Of a stretch of 64,000 nucleotides of DNA, positions 41,079-50,129 are shown one piece after another. The position numbers and the translations under genes are program-made. The stretch is from positions 1-64,000 of the forward strand of contig NZLU01000023.1 of NCBI GenBank assembly GCA_002692725.1, given 5' to 3'. This DNA comes from Ponticaulis sp. (GTDB lineage Bacteria > Pseudomonadota > Alphaproteobacteria > Caulobacterales > Hyphomonadaceae). Below the pieces are notes generated by a model that was not told the DNA's origin, searched no databases, and was given only the letters and a program-made list of their open reading frames with translations. Within the stretch, counting starts at the first letter, position 1; each line of letters starts with the position of its first letter.

Positions 41079-41500
41079 GGGCCGCTCTGGTGATCATGTC
41101 GGCGTTGGCTCTGTCTGGCTGCGCGTTTGACGCCATGAGCACCAAACCTGAAGTCAAAGGTCTTGAGGGTGCTGCGGACATGCAGACGCTTTATCATCCT
41201 GACAGCCCGGTCGAGGTGACCTTGCGTCCCGGAGGCCGGTTCGAACTGGTTCTTAAATCCAATCCTTCCACCGGCTATTTCTGGCAATATAAGGAAGGCC
41301 TCGAAACGGGCGTGATTCAGGATTTTGAATATCGCTATGAAGGGGACCCAAATCCTGGCGGAGCTGTGGGCGTCGGCGGAAACGAGATTTTCGTCTATGA
41401 GGCGCTGAAGCCTGGGAAAACAACACTGGTGCTTGGGTATGCGCGTTCACGCCAAACTGCTTTCGAGACCGTTTCTGTGCGGGTCACGGTGCGCAAGTGA
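41075..41500 (+). CDS. Chagasin-like cysteine protease inhibitor lipoprotein (I42)
   Basis: A 141-residue lipoprotein (lipobox LSGC, Cys16) with the inhibitor I42/chagasin loops: NPSTGYFW (63-70, cf. NPTTGY), GVGG (99-102), and YARS near 122-125 in the place of the third loop R-P-W/F. It may block papain-like proteases in the periplasm. It overlaps leuD (ATGA) and the next gene (GTGA), so it is co-translated with both. Confidence 0.82.
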   Translation: MRAALVIMSALALSGCAFDAMSTKPEVKGLEGAADMQTLYHPDSPVEVTLRPGGRFELVLKSNPSTGYFWQYKEGLETGVIQDFEYRYEGDPNPGGAVGVGGNEIFVYEALKPGKTTLVLGYARSRQTAFETVSVRVTVRK

Positions 41501-41799
41501 TTATTGTTGAGGGCCATGTCAGATTGCCAAATGCCGAGGCGATAAAAGACCTCCTGCCAGCGGCCACAGCGCAGATCGCCGCCAGTAAGACGGAAGGCGC
41601 ATGTCTTGATTATACCTATGCCATCGATGTGCTTGACCCATGTCTGGTCCGTGTTCTTGAAAAATGGGATAGCTGGGAGGGGTTGGAAGCACATTTCAGA
41701 AAGCCCCACATGACGCCCTGGCGTGAGGCGCTGGCCAGTGTGAAGTTTGAGGAGCGTTCCCTGCGGGCTCATGACGTCGGCGAAACGCGCGACGTGTAA
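41497..41799 (+). CDS. ABM-domain protein (putative quinol monooxygenase)
   Basis: A 100-residue ferredoxin-like dimeric alpha+beta barrel. The pattern of an N-terminal strand (IIVEGHVRL), CLDYTYAIDVLDPCLVRVLEKWDSWEGLEAHFRKPHM (split as strand, strand, helix), and a terminal strand is that of the antibiotic biosynthesis monooxygenase fold. The substrate is unknown. The GTG start overlaps the inhibitor gene by 4 bases. It is the third gene of the leuD unit. Confidence 0.82.
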   Translation: MIIVEGHVRLPNAEAIKDLLPAATAQIAASKTEGACLDYTYAIDVLDPCLVRVLEKWDSWEGLEAHFRKPHMTPWREALASVKFEERSLRAHDVGETRDV

Positions 41800-41813
41800 T
41801 TGTTTCAATAATA

Positions 41814-41843
41814 TTGACACAAATATATTTGATGCAGTATTAG
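41814..41843 (+). promoter_or_regulatory. Sigma-70-type promoter of satD-like gene, probably leaderless
   Basis: TTGACA (41814-41819), 18-base spacer, TATTAG (41838-41843). The ATG is at 41850, 6 bases after the -10 box, so transcription should start at or beside the start codon. There is no ribosome site before the ATG. Confidence 0.65.
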
Positions 41844-41849
41844 TGAAGC

Positions 41850-42515
41850 ATGTTTGCGCATGTGATCATGGGAGATGTGACGTCCAGCCGCGATTTTTCA
41901 GCGCGCGCTGTGCAGGACTATCTGCAGAACGCGGTCGATCATGCTAATTCCGGAAAGCCATCGGACATTCTTTCACCGCTCACCGTAACTCTGGGTGATG
42001 AGTTTCAGGGGATCGTCCGAGATTTTCGTACGCTGTGTGAACTCGTCTTCCGACTTCAGCTTTGGCGACTGGAACAGCATGTGCCGTTTGAGCTCCATTA
42101 CTCACTGGTGAGAGGTGAACTCGAGACTGACATAAATCCTGACATTGCCCATGGTATGCTCGGACAGGCGCTGTCCCGAGCCCGACAACTCGTGTCGAGC
42201 AAAGGTCGAAGCCGACCAAGATACAATGTGGACACCGGAAACATGACCACCACACTGATGATGAATGATCTGTTTCTTGTGTTGGAGGGGCTGGAAGACA
42301 GGTGGAGCCGTAAGGATGATGAGGTGGTGCATACGCTGCTCACCCATTCCAATGATGCCGAAGCCGGGGAGATTCTCGGCAAGGACCGCAGCCAGATCTG
42401 GAAGCGACGCGGCACACTGCTCATTGAAGAGTATCGCATCACCCAGGATGTTATAATGAGGCTGGCTGACCTCGTCGACAATGGAGGGCGCTTGCGTGAC
42501 TGGCATCATGAATGA
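41850..42515 (+). CDS. SatD-family protein
   Basis: A 221-residue cytoplasmic protein. It begins with HVIMGDVTSSRDF and has LTVTLGDEFQGIVRDF (strand-loop near 44-60) and a C-terminal helix-turn-helix-like end (AGEILGKDRSQIWKRRGTLLIEEYR), matching SatD proteins. Those occur in the streptococcal sat operon and elsewhere; the biochemical role is not settled. The GDEFQG and LHYSLVRGEL segments recall a nucleotide cyclase/GGDEF-like fold, which is inference. It is probably translated from a leaderless mRNA. Its end overlaps a small membrane protein gene. Confidence 0.82.
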   Translation: MFAHVIMGDVTSSRDFSARAVQDYLQNAVDHANSGKPSDILSPLTVTLGDEFQGIVRDFRTLCELVFRLQLWRLEQHVPFELHYSLVRGELETDINPDIAHGMLGQALSRARQLVSSKGRSRPRYNVDTGNMTTTLMMNDLFLVLEGLEDRWSRKDDEVVHTLLTHSNDAEAGEILGKDRSQIWKRRGTLLIEEYRITQDVIMRLADLVDNGGRLRDWHHE

Positions 42516-42951
42516 ACGGACGCTCTGGGTCGCCTGCTGGTTTGGCGTCTTTGTCATCGGTGAGATTATATCGCTGATTGCCTTCGGCTTTATCCGCGCA
42601 ATCCATGCGCGCAAGAAACTGTCACTCGAGTTTGGCGAGTTTGCGAAAGAGGTGAAACGCAAGCCCGTCTTTACGCTGCGCTTCGATCTCGACTGGCTGA
42701 AAGGCGTATTGGAACGGGCTGTTCTCTCAATCGGGTTGCTCGCAGGCTTTACCCATATTCTGACCTTTTTTGGCGCTCTGAAAATCGCAACAGGCCTCAA
42801 TGCTCGGTCTCAGGACAAGGATGCGCCGGGCCATGCCTGGAGCATGGATTACTTCCTGACGGGCAATCTCGTTTCGGCCTTTTTTGCCATCATGTATGTG
42901 CTGATGAGCCGGGAAATCTGGATTTTCGCGTCAGATCGTTTGATCCCATGA
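42496..42951 (+). CDS. Small membrane protein paired with SatD
   Basis: A 151-residue protein with three hydrophobic segments (about 8-30, 66-88 and 120-140) and charged loops. The family is not recognised. The GTG start at 42496 has GGAGGG eight bases upstream, inside the end of satD; ATG 42481 and ATG 42508 are alternatives. The overlap suggests SatD and this protein work together at the membrane. Confidence 0.7.
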   Translation: MTGIMNERTLWVACWFGVFVIGEIISLIAFGFIRAIHARKKLSLEFGEFAKEVKRKPVFTLRFDLDWLKGVLERAVLSIGLLAGFTHILTFFGALKIATGLNARSQDKDAPGHAWSMDYFLTGNLVSAFFAIMYVLMSREIWIFASDRLIP

Positions 42952-43006
42952 GAAACGGGCTGTATGCCCTCTGCCGGTTAGACGAATTTTTGCAAGGCAG
43001 ATCACA

Positions 43007-44086
43007 ATGACACAAACACTCCTCCTGCTTCCCGGCGACGGAATTGGCCCAGAAGTTATCGAGCAGACTGTGCGTGTTGCGGAAAAAATCGCGCCGGACC
43101 TGGCGCTGGACTACGGCCTTGTGGGCGGTGCGAGCTATGATGAACACGGTACGCCTCTGACGGATGAGACGCTGGCGCGGGCAAAAGCGGTTGATGCCGT
43201 TCTGATGGGGTCTGTTGGCGGCCCGAAATGGGATAGCGTTGCGCGTCATCACCGGCCTGAGGCGGGCCTCCTCAATCTCCGCAAGGGCATGGATGTGTAT
43301 GCGAACCTCCGTCCGGCGCTTTGCTTTTCAGCACTGGCGGATGCCTCGGCGCTGAAGCGTCACCTTGTCGAAGGTCTCGATATTCTCATCGTGCGCGAAT
43401 TGGTTGGTGGGGTGTATTTCGGCCAGCCCAAGGGCATTGAGACACTCGCCGATGGCACGCGTCGCGGCTTTGACAATGCGGAATATACCACGCCGGAAAT
43501 CCACCGGATTACCCGCGTGGCATTCGACATCGCCAAAGGGCGCGGCAATTCCGATCGCCGCTGGGGCGGAGTGTGTTCGGTCGAGAAATCTAACGTGATG
43601 GATTCTGGCCAGCTCTGGAAAGAAGAAGTTCAGGCGCTCTATGACGCCGAGCTGAAAGACATGGGCGTACCGCTGCACCATATGCTGGCCGATGCCTGCG
43701 CTATGCAGCTCGTGCGTGAGCCAAAAGGCTTTGACGTGATCCTGGCTGATAATCTCTTTGGCGACATGTTGTCGGATGAGGCTAGCATGCTGACCGGTTC
43801 GATTGGCATGCTGCCATCGGCCTCGCTGTCGGATGCGGGTAAACCGGGCCTCTACGAGCCGGTACACGGTTCTGCGCCGGATATTGCCGGGCAGGGTAAG
43901 GCGAACCCATGCGCGGCCATCCTGTCGCTGGAAATGGCACTCCGCTGGAATCTTGGTCGCAGCGATGCGGCCGATGCCATCACGCAGGCCGTTTCAAACG
44001 CACTCGACAAAGGCGCCCGCACACCGGACCTTGGCGGCGAAATGAGCACCTCTCAAATGGGCGATGCGATCCTCGCGGAGCTGTAA
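43007..44086 (+). CDS. leuB: 3-isopropylmalate dehydrogenase
   Basis: Oxidatively decarboxylates 3-isopropylmalate in leucine synthesis using NAD. The 359-residue sequence has the family features: [14 protein letters not shown] near the start, [17 protein letters not shown], the substrate ARR-type [14 protein letters not shown] segment, [11 protein letters not shown], the Mg aspartates in [27 protein letters not shown] (as separate blocks), and [15 protein letters not shown] (NAD). Length is normal. It stands alone, with an ordinary ribosome site (AAGG). Confidence 0.97.
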   Translation: MTQTLLLLPGDGIGPEVIEQTVRVAEKIAPDLALDYGLVGGASYDEHGTPLTDETLARAKAVDAVLMGSVGGPKWDSVARHHRPEAGLLNLRKGMDVYANLRPALCFSALADASALKRHLVEGLDILIVRELVGGVYFGQPKGIETLADGTRRGFDNAEYTTPEIHRITRVAFDIAKGRGNSDRRWGGVCSVEKSNVMDSGQLWKEEVQALYDAELKDMGVPLHHMLADACAMQLVREPKGFDVILADNLFGDMLSDEASMLTGSIGMLPSASLSDAGKPGLYEPVHGSAPDIAGQGKANPCAAILSLEMALRWNLGRSDAADAITQAVSNALDKGARTPDLGGEMSTSQMGDAILAEL

Positions 44087-44164
44087 GAAGCTCCGGTTTA
44101 AGTGAATTGCCTATCTTCCTCTGATCTTCCAGACTGAGTGGACATAATCAGAGGGAGGGGCGCA

Positions 44165-45094
44165 ATGCGTCAGCATTTTATTGGGGCGGTTACCGCGCTA
44201 TTTTGTTTCGGCGGTTTAGCGGCGTGTACGACGACGCCTGAAGCGCCCAGAGACGACATCACCCATCTCTATTTCATCGGGGATTCCAATCTGGATATCG
44301 GTCGGGTCTTCACCGAGCGCGCGAGCGATGGTGATGATGGCGAAATCCCGCCACCCAATACGGTCGGGCTTCGCTCGTCGAATTCCACCATTCTGCCGGA
44401 ATTCCTCGTTGAGCGCCTCGGCATAGAACAGACCAATTATGCCTGGGGTGGCGCGACCTCCGGCATGACAAATATCGTGGCGCTGCGCGGCATGCCGGAT
44501 GCGCGCAATACGGGCGCTTTGGCGCAGATGGATGAGTTTGAAGCCGCACTGGCGGGTGGCGAGGCGAATGAAGACGCGCTCTATCTGGTATTTGCCGGAT
44601 CGAACGATCTGGCGCTCGTCGACAAGACAGATCAGGCCGCTGTTACGGCGGCGATTGACCAGGCCATGATCAATCTGACCGAAATCGCGACCCGGCTCGA
44701 TGCCGCCGGTGCCGAGTTCATCGTACTGGCCACACGGACGCCTCGGCCTGTTTTGTCTGATGCGGATCGGCCAGAAGATGAAGCCGACGAGGAGGCCAAA
44801 AATGATGCCTCCGGACGCCAGATGAATGCCGATATCCGGGCTCTGGTTGCAGAACTGGACGACGCGCTGGACGCCGATGTGGAGCTGTTCGACGCCTATG
44901 TGGAAATCCGGAATATTGCTGAAAACGCCGTCGCGAACGGTTTGGAGGCCTATTCACCGGCGCCTGAAAATTACTGCACCGCGCGCCCGGATGACTGCGA
45001 TGTACTCGTGAATTACGATGCAGCGCACAAGACGAACGCTGTGCATAGCATTCTCGCGGACCGTTTCATCGACGAGTTTGATCTGGCGGAGTGA
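44165..45094 (+). CDS. SGNH/GDSL hydrolase lipoprotein
   Basis: A 309-residue lipoprotein (lipobox LAAC, Cys at about 21). Block I is FIGDSNLD with the catalytic Ser, block III AGSNDL, and the C-terminal D-x-x-H is NYDAAHKTNAVH. Such enzymes are esterases or lipases, often acting on acyl chains in the envelope. An acidic insertion (EDEADEEAKNDASG) lies in the loop near 215-228. The ATG at 44165 follows GGAGGGGC; the earlier start at 44138 is rejected. It is convergent with usg. Confidence 0.87.
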   Translation: MRQHFIGAVTALFCFGGLAACTTTPEAPRDDITHLYFIGDSNLDIGRVFTERASDGDDGEIPPPNTVGLRSSNSTILPEFLVERLGIEQTNYAWGGATSGMTNIVALRGMPDARNTGALAQMDEFEAALAGGEANEDALYLVFAGSNDLALVDKTDQAAVTAAIDQAMINLTEIATRLDAAGAEFIVLATRTPRPVLSDADRPEDEADEEAKNDASGRQMNADIRALVAELDDALDADVELFDAYVEIRNIAENAVANGLEAYSPAPENYCTARPDDCDVLVNYDAAHKTNAVHSILADRFIDEFDLAE

Positions 45095-45100
45095 GCTGCC

Positions 45101-45382
45101 CTAATGCAGGCGCCGCAGCTCAAACTCTTCGGCATTGCGCCAGCCGGATGGGCCGACATAGTCGGCATGGGCAATACGGATGGAGTGGATCACCGCTTCG
45201 ATCTCGCGGCGCCAATGGTCGAGAAAGCGGGCCAAACGCGCAAATTCAGGTGCCTTATCCATGGTCTGCCAGGTGAAGCTCTGCAGGAGTTTTGGGTGAT
45301 CCGGCATGTAATAAAGGATCTCTGTTGTCAGTAATCCCGCGCCATTGAGTTGCGCTTCGAAGTCTTCAGAGTAGTTCGCCAT
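45101..45382 (-). CDS. usg: Usg-family protein
   Basis: A 93-residue protein of the Usg family (the small alphaproteobacterial type, not the semialdehyde-dehydrogenase-like Usg of enterics). Conserved blocks are GLLTTEILYYMPDHPKLLQSF, TWQTMDKAPEFARLARFLDHWRREIE (here shown in parts) and SIRIAHADYV. The function is unknown, but the family is widespread in Alphaproteobacteria. It is monocistronic. The start is the ATG at 45380-45382 with AAAGGGGATAGAC upstream. Confidence 0.87.
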   Translation of the reverse strand: MANYSEDFEAQLNGAGLLTTEILYYMPDHPKLLQSFTWQTMDKAPEFARLARFLDHWRREIEAVIHSIRIAHADYVGPSGWRNAEEFELRRLH

Positions 45383-45438
45383 GTCTATCCCCTTTCGATA
45401 GAGGGAGTGTGGCGAGAATTGTCCGTATAGGGAAGATA

Positions 45439-45507
45439 AAAACGCTGTAATTACTGAAGATTAGCAGCAATTCAAAGCTGCTGCTAACAATCAAATACTG
45501 GCGTTTT
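45439..45507. repeat. Nested inverted repeat downstream of the metalloprotease operon
   Basis: A 9-bp perfect pair TTAGCAGCA (45461-45469) / TGCTGCTAA (45479-45487) nested in AAAACGC (45439-45445) / GCGTTTT (45501-45507). On the minus strand it lies about 46 bases after the stop of the 45553 gene, so it probably terminates that operon. Confidence 0.6.
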
Positions 45508-45552
45508 CAGGAAGCTGGCGGCATTTAGGCGAGGGGAGCGCCTCCGTCAAGC

Positions 45553-46107
45553 TCAGCCTTCGGACTCAATCCTCTCGTCAGCTTCCATCTCCATCACAGT
45601 GTCACCAGATGGGCGAGCTTCGAGTTTTGCGTCCGGTTGAGATTTCTGTTGTGCAGCTGCATTTCCGACATTGATGGCAAAGCCGCGTGTCGCTGGAAAC
45701 ACCATTCCGCCGGGAAGTTCGGCCATAACCTGCACCGTGAGATAATGGCGGCCTTCCACGGATGATGAGAGAGAGACATCCAGCGTATGGGGGTCGTGAC
45801 CGGCCATGGAGAAGCTTGTTTCTTCGACCGACCAGAGGTCCAGTTCATCAGCGGCGATGATTTTGACTCGCAGCGTGCCCGCCGCATAACCGTCTTTGAA
45901 GGTAAGGGTGAAGTTCTCTGTCTCATAGAGGCTTGTCTTTCCATCATAGTCGGCGCTGATCTGCACGGAGGCGCCCGGTTTCGCGGTGCGGGGGGCCGTG
46001 ACGGTTTTGGCTTCGCTGATGTCTGTCCGCTGTTCCACACTGTTTGAACAGGCAGAGAGTGCGATAAGCGAACACGCGGCGAGAAGGCTGGGGGTCAGAT
46101 GTGTCAT
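45553..46107 (-). CDS. Lipoprotein of unknown function
   Basis: A 184-residue lipoprotein (lipobox LSAC, Cys at about 19) with a predominantly beta, Ig-like mature part (VEGRHYLTVQVMAELPGGM) and an acidic C-terminus. The family is not recognised. Its start lies 13 bases after the stop of the metalloprotease gene, so the two form an operon and may act together outside the cell. The start is the ATG at 46105-46107; the upstream extension is rejected. Confidence 0.72.
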   Translation of the reverse strand: MTHLTPSLLAACSLIALSACSNSVEQRTDISEAKTVTAPRTAKPGASVQISADYDGKTSLYETENFTLTFKDGYAAGTLRVKIIAADELDLWSVEETSFSMAGHDPHTLDVSLSSSVEGRHYLTVQVMAELPGGMVFPATRGFAINVGNAAAQQKSQPDAKLEARPSGDTVMEMEADERIESEG

Positions 46108-46120
46108 GTCGGGTCTCGCT

Positions 46121-47824
46121 CTAATTCGTGACCGTGAAGTCGAAGCAGGTATCGCCATTATTGCTGTTGTCGCTGTCGATATTGCGCCAGTCAAAAGCTG
46201 CGATGGAATATTCGCCAGCGGAAAGCGATTCCATTGTGGTTTCCGTATCAGTATCTCCGGACAGCGCCGTCGCTATGGTGGTGCCGTTCTGAATGATGCG
46301 GAAATCCGGATCGCTGCTGGCTGGTCCTGACGTGCGTGTCATGGTGAAGGTGTAGACATCATCACTGGCAATGGTGAGGAAGAGCAGCGCTCGAACGCCC
46401 AGCTTATTGCTGTCGCCATTGTCATCCACCGAGCAGATTTCGACTGCGCCACCGCCCGGTGTCACGGTTTTGAAAACCGGCAGGTTGGAGGCGAGGCCGC
46501 CATCATTGGTTTCGCCTGTGCCCGCCGGCCCGGTTCCGTTTATGTCGAAGGAGTTCTTCAGGGTGGTGATGGCCGCTTCGTCGCCCGCATTCTGTGCGAT
46601 CAGCTCATCCGCAAAGGTGAAGATGGTGAGCAGATACGGGCTAGCGGTATAGTCGGCGTCTGTCAGCGCGTCATAGATAGGCTGGAAGCCGTAGGACAGT
46701 GTATCTGCTCCATCGCTGGAACTGTCGAACACGTCATAGACGAAGGCCTGGACGGAGAATTCATTGAACCAGCCCGGCGTTGCGGGCGTTGAGGATTCCA
46801 GATTGAACCCGCCGCCCGCCGCCTGTCCGGCACCGAGGCTGTCTGAATAGATCGGATCGCCGAGAATCATGCCGGAAAAGGCGTTGGCAAACCCTTCCCC
46901 CCAGGCCAGGCGTGGGTCGAGGAAATCATTCGCGCCGTGCCCGCCGCCAATGGAGTCGCTGCGTGACAGGAAGTCTTCGAGATAATGTCCGTATTCATGG
47001 GTCAGAACCGAGCGGTCATACTCATCGGTATCGGAGTCTTCATCGCCCAGAACATACATGATGCCATTGCCATAGGAGGTGGTGCCGATTTCACCCATGC
47101 TGACATCGCCTGAGACCGAGACATTGTCCGGGCTCCAATAAATATCGAGCTCTGGCAGAACGACATCTGCATCCGCGCCGACAATGGCGGTTATGGCTTC
47201 GTAAAGGGGGTCAAGAATTGCAAATGGTGCAGCAGCCCGTGTGCTGGCATAGCTCGAGCCATCCCAGCCCGAGGGCGCATTCAGGTCGCGTGTGGAATCA
47301 GCGCCCCCCGATGAGGTCAGCGAACCGGTGATGGCGTAAAGCGCATTTCCATTGGTGTTGTTGAGGACTTGCATGTCCCAGCTGGGCGAGCCGGACTGGA
47401 TCACTTCGGCTTTGGCGCGAATGCGGACATCCGTGTTTGACGGCACCTCAACGGAGTACTCGCCCATATCCGTCGTCACATCGGTATCGAGAATCGTGCC
47501 GGACCCGTCGAGGACTTCGAGAGTCACGCCTCGCGCGGGTTTTTGGGAAATATTCGAGTAATCAAGCCCCAGAGTGGACGGGTTCTTCGGAATGAAGTCG
47601 AAGGTCACGGTGCCGGATATGGAGACCGATGTCGGCGTCGGTGTCGGGGTTGGCGTCGGCGTCGGTGTCGGTGTGGGAGACGGGGTCGGACTTGGCGTCG
47701 GAGACGGGGTGGGCGCAGGCGTTGGCGTCGGGGTAGGCGTCGAGCTCCCGCCGCCACCGCAGGCCGTACACAGAAGCGCTGCTGCCAGAGCAATCTGACT
47801 GACGACCGCTTTAGATGTGATCAT
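46121..47824 (-). CDS. Surface lipoprotein zinc metalloprotease with Thr-Pro linker
   Basis: A 567-residue lipoprotein (lipobox CTAC, Cys22). Residues 29-65 are a Thr-Pro/Ser-Pro repeat that makes a stiff stalk, encoded by near-repetitive DNA at 47630-47745. After an Ig-like/peptidase-regulatory-like domain (about 66-140), the protease domain has HEYGH (276-280) and the downstream Glu in WGEGFANAF (Glu310) as likely third zinc ligand, a gluzincin pattern. A C-terminal beta domain (about 455-567) resembles the PPC-type domains of secreted proteases. It acts on the cell surface or outside. First gene of a two-gene operon with 45553. Confidence 0.85.
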   Translation of the reverse strand: MITSKAVVSQIALAAALLCTACGGGGSSTPTPTPTPAPTPSPTPSPTPSPTPTPTPTPTPTPTPTSVSISGTVTFDFIPKNPSTLGLDYSNISQKPARGVTLEVLDGSGTILDTDVTTDMGEYSVEVPSNTDVRIRAKAEVIQSGSPSWDMQVLNNTNGNALYAITGSLTSSGGADSTRDLNAPSGWDGSSYASTRAAAPFAILDPLYEAITAIVGADADVVLPELDIYWSPDNVSVSGDVSMGEIGTTSYGNGIMYVLGDEDSDTDEYDRSVLTHEYGHYLEDFLSRSDSIGGGHGANDFLDPRLAWGEGFANAFSGMILGDPIYSDSLGAGQAAGGGFNLESSTPATPGWFNEFSVQAFVYDVFDSSSDGADTLSYGFQPIYDALTDADYTASPYLLTIFTFADELIAQNAGDEAAITTLKNSFDINGTGPAGTGETNDGGLASNLPVFKTVTPGGGAVEICSVDDNGDSNKLGVRALLFLTIASDDVYTFTMTRTSGPASSDPDFRIIQNGTTIATALSGDTDTETTMESLSAGEYSIAAFDWRNIDSDNSNNGDTCFDFTVTN

Positions 47825-48056
47825 GTCTAAACTTCCCGTTCAAATTGGCCAAATATCGGGGATGGCAACAGGCGCCAGCACACGCGCGGCATTCAATATG
47901 GTGTCAGGCTAACTGGTGCAGGCTGGAGTGCAACCGAAAACATCATCGGACGAGTTTCGTCTGTGGATTGAGACGTGAATTGGGGGCTCGCTCGGTTTGC
48001 TTGAGAGGGCTGGTTCGCCTGGGCTCAGCCCTCTCAAAAATTGATCAGATGTCGCG

Positions 48057-48419
48057 CTACTGGATTTTGGCCATGGCGTCATTCATGACTTTTTCGCCAA
48101 TCCATTCGCCATAAATGCCGCCGGCCTCTTCGAACTTGCTGCCGCCGAGTTCGCTCATGGTGACACCACAATTCGTTGTCGCCATGGTGGCCATCTTCAT
48201 GCCGAGCTGCAAAAGGGCTGCCTGGATTTCCGAAGCTGGCGCGTCCGTGAGCGCTTTGACCATGAAGTCTTTGACGATTGCTTCCTCGTCTGCGCCACTA
48301 TTGTTGATCATGCACTGCGCGAGACCGGCAGCTGTTGTCGTATTCTGAGCCTGAGCCGAAAGCGGTGACAGCAGAACTGCGCCGGCTGCGGCAAGAGCGA
48401 TAAATGATGATTTAAGCAT
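48057..48419 (-). CDS. Small secreted helical protein
   Basis: A 120-residue protein with a signal peptide (1-24, AQA-Q). The mature part is helical, with two cysteines (LAQCMIN, TTNCGVT) that likely form a disulfide. The family is not recognised. It is monocistronic, about 120 bases before the SnoaL-like gene on the same strand. Confidence 0.68.
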   Translation of the reverse strand: MLKSSFIALAAAGAVLLSPLSAQAQNTTTAAGLAQCMINNSGADEEAIVKDFMVKALTDAPASEIQAALLQLGMKMATMATTNCGVTMSELGGSKFEEAGGIYGEWIGEKVMNDAMAKIQ

Positions 48420-48544
48420 GAGTTTTAGTCCCCTAAGGCGTGAATAGGCGTCAGCATAGCGAGGCTGGCGGTATTAAGGCAACTTAATTTGGCAGCCATT
48501 CACAGGCCGGAAAGAATTTAAATTTCTGATTTTGTTGAACTTTA

Positions 48545-48922
48545 TCAGCTATAATCGACAATACGGCAGAGCAGGCCGTCGCGAGCCTCAAAAAAGCTGG
48601 CGCCGCGAATATCGACCGACTGGCCCTGCATGGTGCCGTTCGGCAGGTCCAGCGCGGCAATGCCCTGAAACTGGACTTCGGCTGCGGCGTGATCGCCGGA
48701 ACAAATCAGATTGACCAGACGCTGGCGACGATAGGTGAAAGCTTGAGCGCTGGCAGACGCGACCTGTGCGAGTGCATCCTTGCCCTGTAATTGCATGGAT
48801 TGGCCGGCATTTGAGATATTCTCAAATCGGACATCTTCGGTCACGCATTCCAGCATGCCGTCGACATCGACGCGGTTATAGCAGTCGACATAGCGTTCAA
48901 TGAGGCTGTTCAGATCTTCCAT
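48545..48922 (-). CDS. SnoaL/NTF2-like-fold protein
   Basis: A 125-residue protein with the cone-shaped alpha+beta fold of the NTF2/SnoaL superfamily: IERYVDCYNRVDVDGMLECVTEDVRFENI is the first helix pair and strand, and the C-terminal RDGLLCRIVDYS is the last strand. These are small-molecule isomerases, hydratases or binding proteins. The substrate is unknown. The start is the ATG at 48920-48922 with GGAAGGCGA upstream; a longer frame overlaps the divergent asd gene and is rejected. Confidence 0.8.
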   Translation of the reverse strand: MEDLNSLIERYVDCYNRVDVDGMLECVTEDVRFENISNAGQSMQLQGKDALAQVASASAQAFTYRRQRLVNLICSGDHAAAEVQFQGIAALDLPNGTMQGQSVDIRGASFFEARDGLLCRIVDYS

Positions 48923-49046
48923 ATTCGCCTTCCTACCCTGCTTCGGGATAACATTCATAGGGGTAGAGTCCACAAGTTCATTTTGCATTGAGCCTGATTT
49001 CCTGTAATCCACGCCTTCTTCCGTTTCAGAAAAGGATGAGATTGCC

Positions 49047-50102
49047 ATGGCATTGCGCGTTGCAGTGGTCGGAGCCACAGGAAATGTCGGTCAGGAAATG
49101 CTGGAGATTCTGGCTGAACGACTGTTTCCAGCGGACGAAGTGTTCGCTGTTGCCTCGCGTCGATCGATTGGCCGGACGGTGTCCTATGGGGATCGGGAAA
49201 TCAAATGCCATGATATTGAGCAATTCGACTTTTCGACGGTTGATCTCTGCCTGATGTCGGCCGGTGGCGATGTGGCGCTTGAGTGGGCGCCGAAAATCGC
49301 CCTGCAGGATTGCATTGTCATCGACAATTCCTCTGCCTTTCGCATGGACCCGCTAGTGCCACTGGTCGTGCCGGAAGTGAATGCGGATGCCGTGATGGGC
49401 TATGAAGAGAAAAACATCATCGCCAATCCGAATTGTTCGACCGCACAATTGGTTGTGGCTCTGAAGCCAATCCACGACAAAGTCGGCATTGAGCGTGTGG
49501 TTGTCTCGACCTATCAGTCGACCTCTGGCGCCGGGAAGGCCGCAATGGATGAGCTCTGGAATCAGACCAAGGGCATTTACGTCAATCAGGAAGCCGAACC
49601 ACACGAGTTTCCGAAGCAGATCGCCTTTAATGTGATCCCGCATATCGACGTCTTCATGGAAGACGGTCGGACAAAAGAAGAGTGGAAAATGGAGGTCGAG
49701 ACCAAGAAGATTCTCGATCCGGATATCGAGCTGGTCGCGACCTGCGTACGCGTGCCAACTTTTGTCGGTCATGCCGAGGCAGTTCATCTGGAGTTGGCCG
49801 GGGCGCTGAGCGAAGCGGAATGTCGTGATTTACTGCGCGAAAGCCCTGGCATCATGGTCGTCGACAAGCGCGAGGCCGACGAAGAAAACTATGTCACGCC
49901 AATTGAGTGCGTGGGTGAGTGGGCGACATTCATATCCCGTATCCGCGAAGACAAGACGGTCGAGCACGGCATCGCCTTCTGGTGCGTGTCAGACAATCTC
50001 CGCAAAGGGGCTGCTTTGAACGCAATCCAGATCGCTGAAGAGCTTCTCAATCGCGGTGTGCTGGTGCCAGAGCAAAAGCCGATCGCGCCTCCGGAAGTCT
50101 GA
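49047..50102 (+). CDS. asd: Aspartate-semialdehyde dehydrogenase
   Basis: Reduces aspartyl phosphate to the semialdehyde using NADPH, the branch point to lysine, diaminopimelate, threonine and methionine. The 351-residue length is normal. Visible are the Rossmann VVGATGNVGQEML, the catalytic Cys in NPNCSTAQ, and the YQSTSGAGKAAMDEL substrate block; the downstream His lies in the RVPTFVGHAE block. It is divergent from the SnoaL-like gene. The start is the ATG at 49047 with AAGGATGAGA upstream. Confidence 0.97.
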   Translation: MALRVAVVGATGNVGQEMLEILAERLFPADEVFAVASRRSIGRTVSYGDREIKCHDIEQFDFSTVDLCLMSAGGDVALEWAPKIALQDCIVIDNSSAFRMDPLVPLVVPEVNADAVMGYEEKNIIANPNCSTAQLVVALKPIHDKVGIERVVVSTYQSTSGAGKAAMDELWNQTKGIYVNQEAEPHEFPKQIAFNVIPHIDVFMEDGRTKEEWKMEVETKKILDPDIELVATCVRVPTFVGHAEAVHLELAGALSEAECRDLLRESPGIMVVDKREADEENYVTPIECVGEWATFISRIREDKTVEHGIAFWCVSDNLRKGAALNAIQIAEELLNRGVLVPEQKPIAPPEV

Positions 50103-50129
50103 GGCACGACCGGCTCATGACCGATATTG

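Noticed and set aside
47630-47745. CRISPR-like or tandem repeat array
   Set aside because: The repeats are in-frame coding for a Thr-Pro stalk with no regular spacers.
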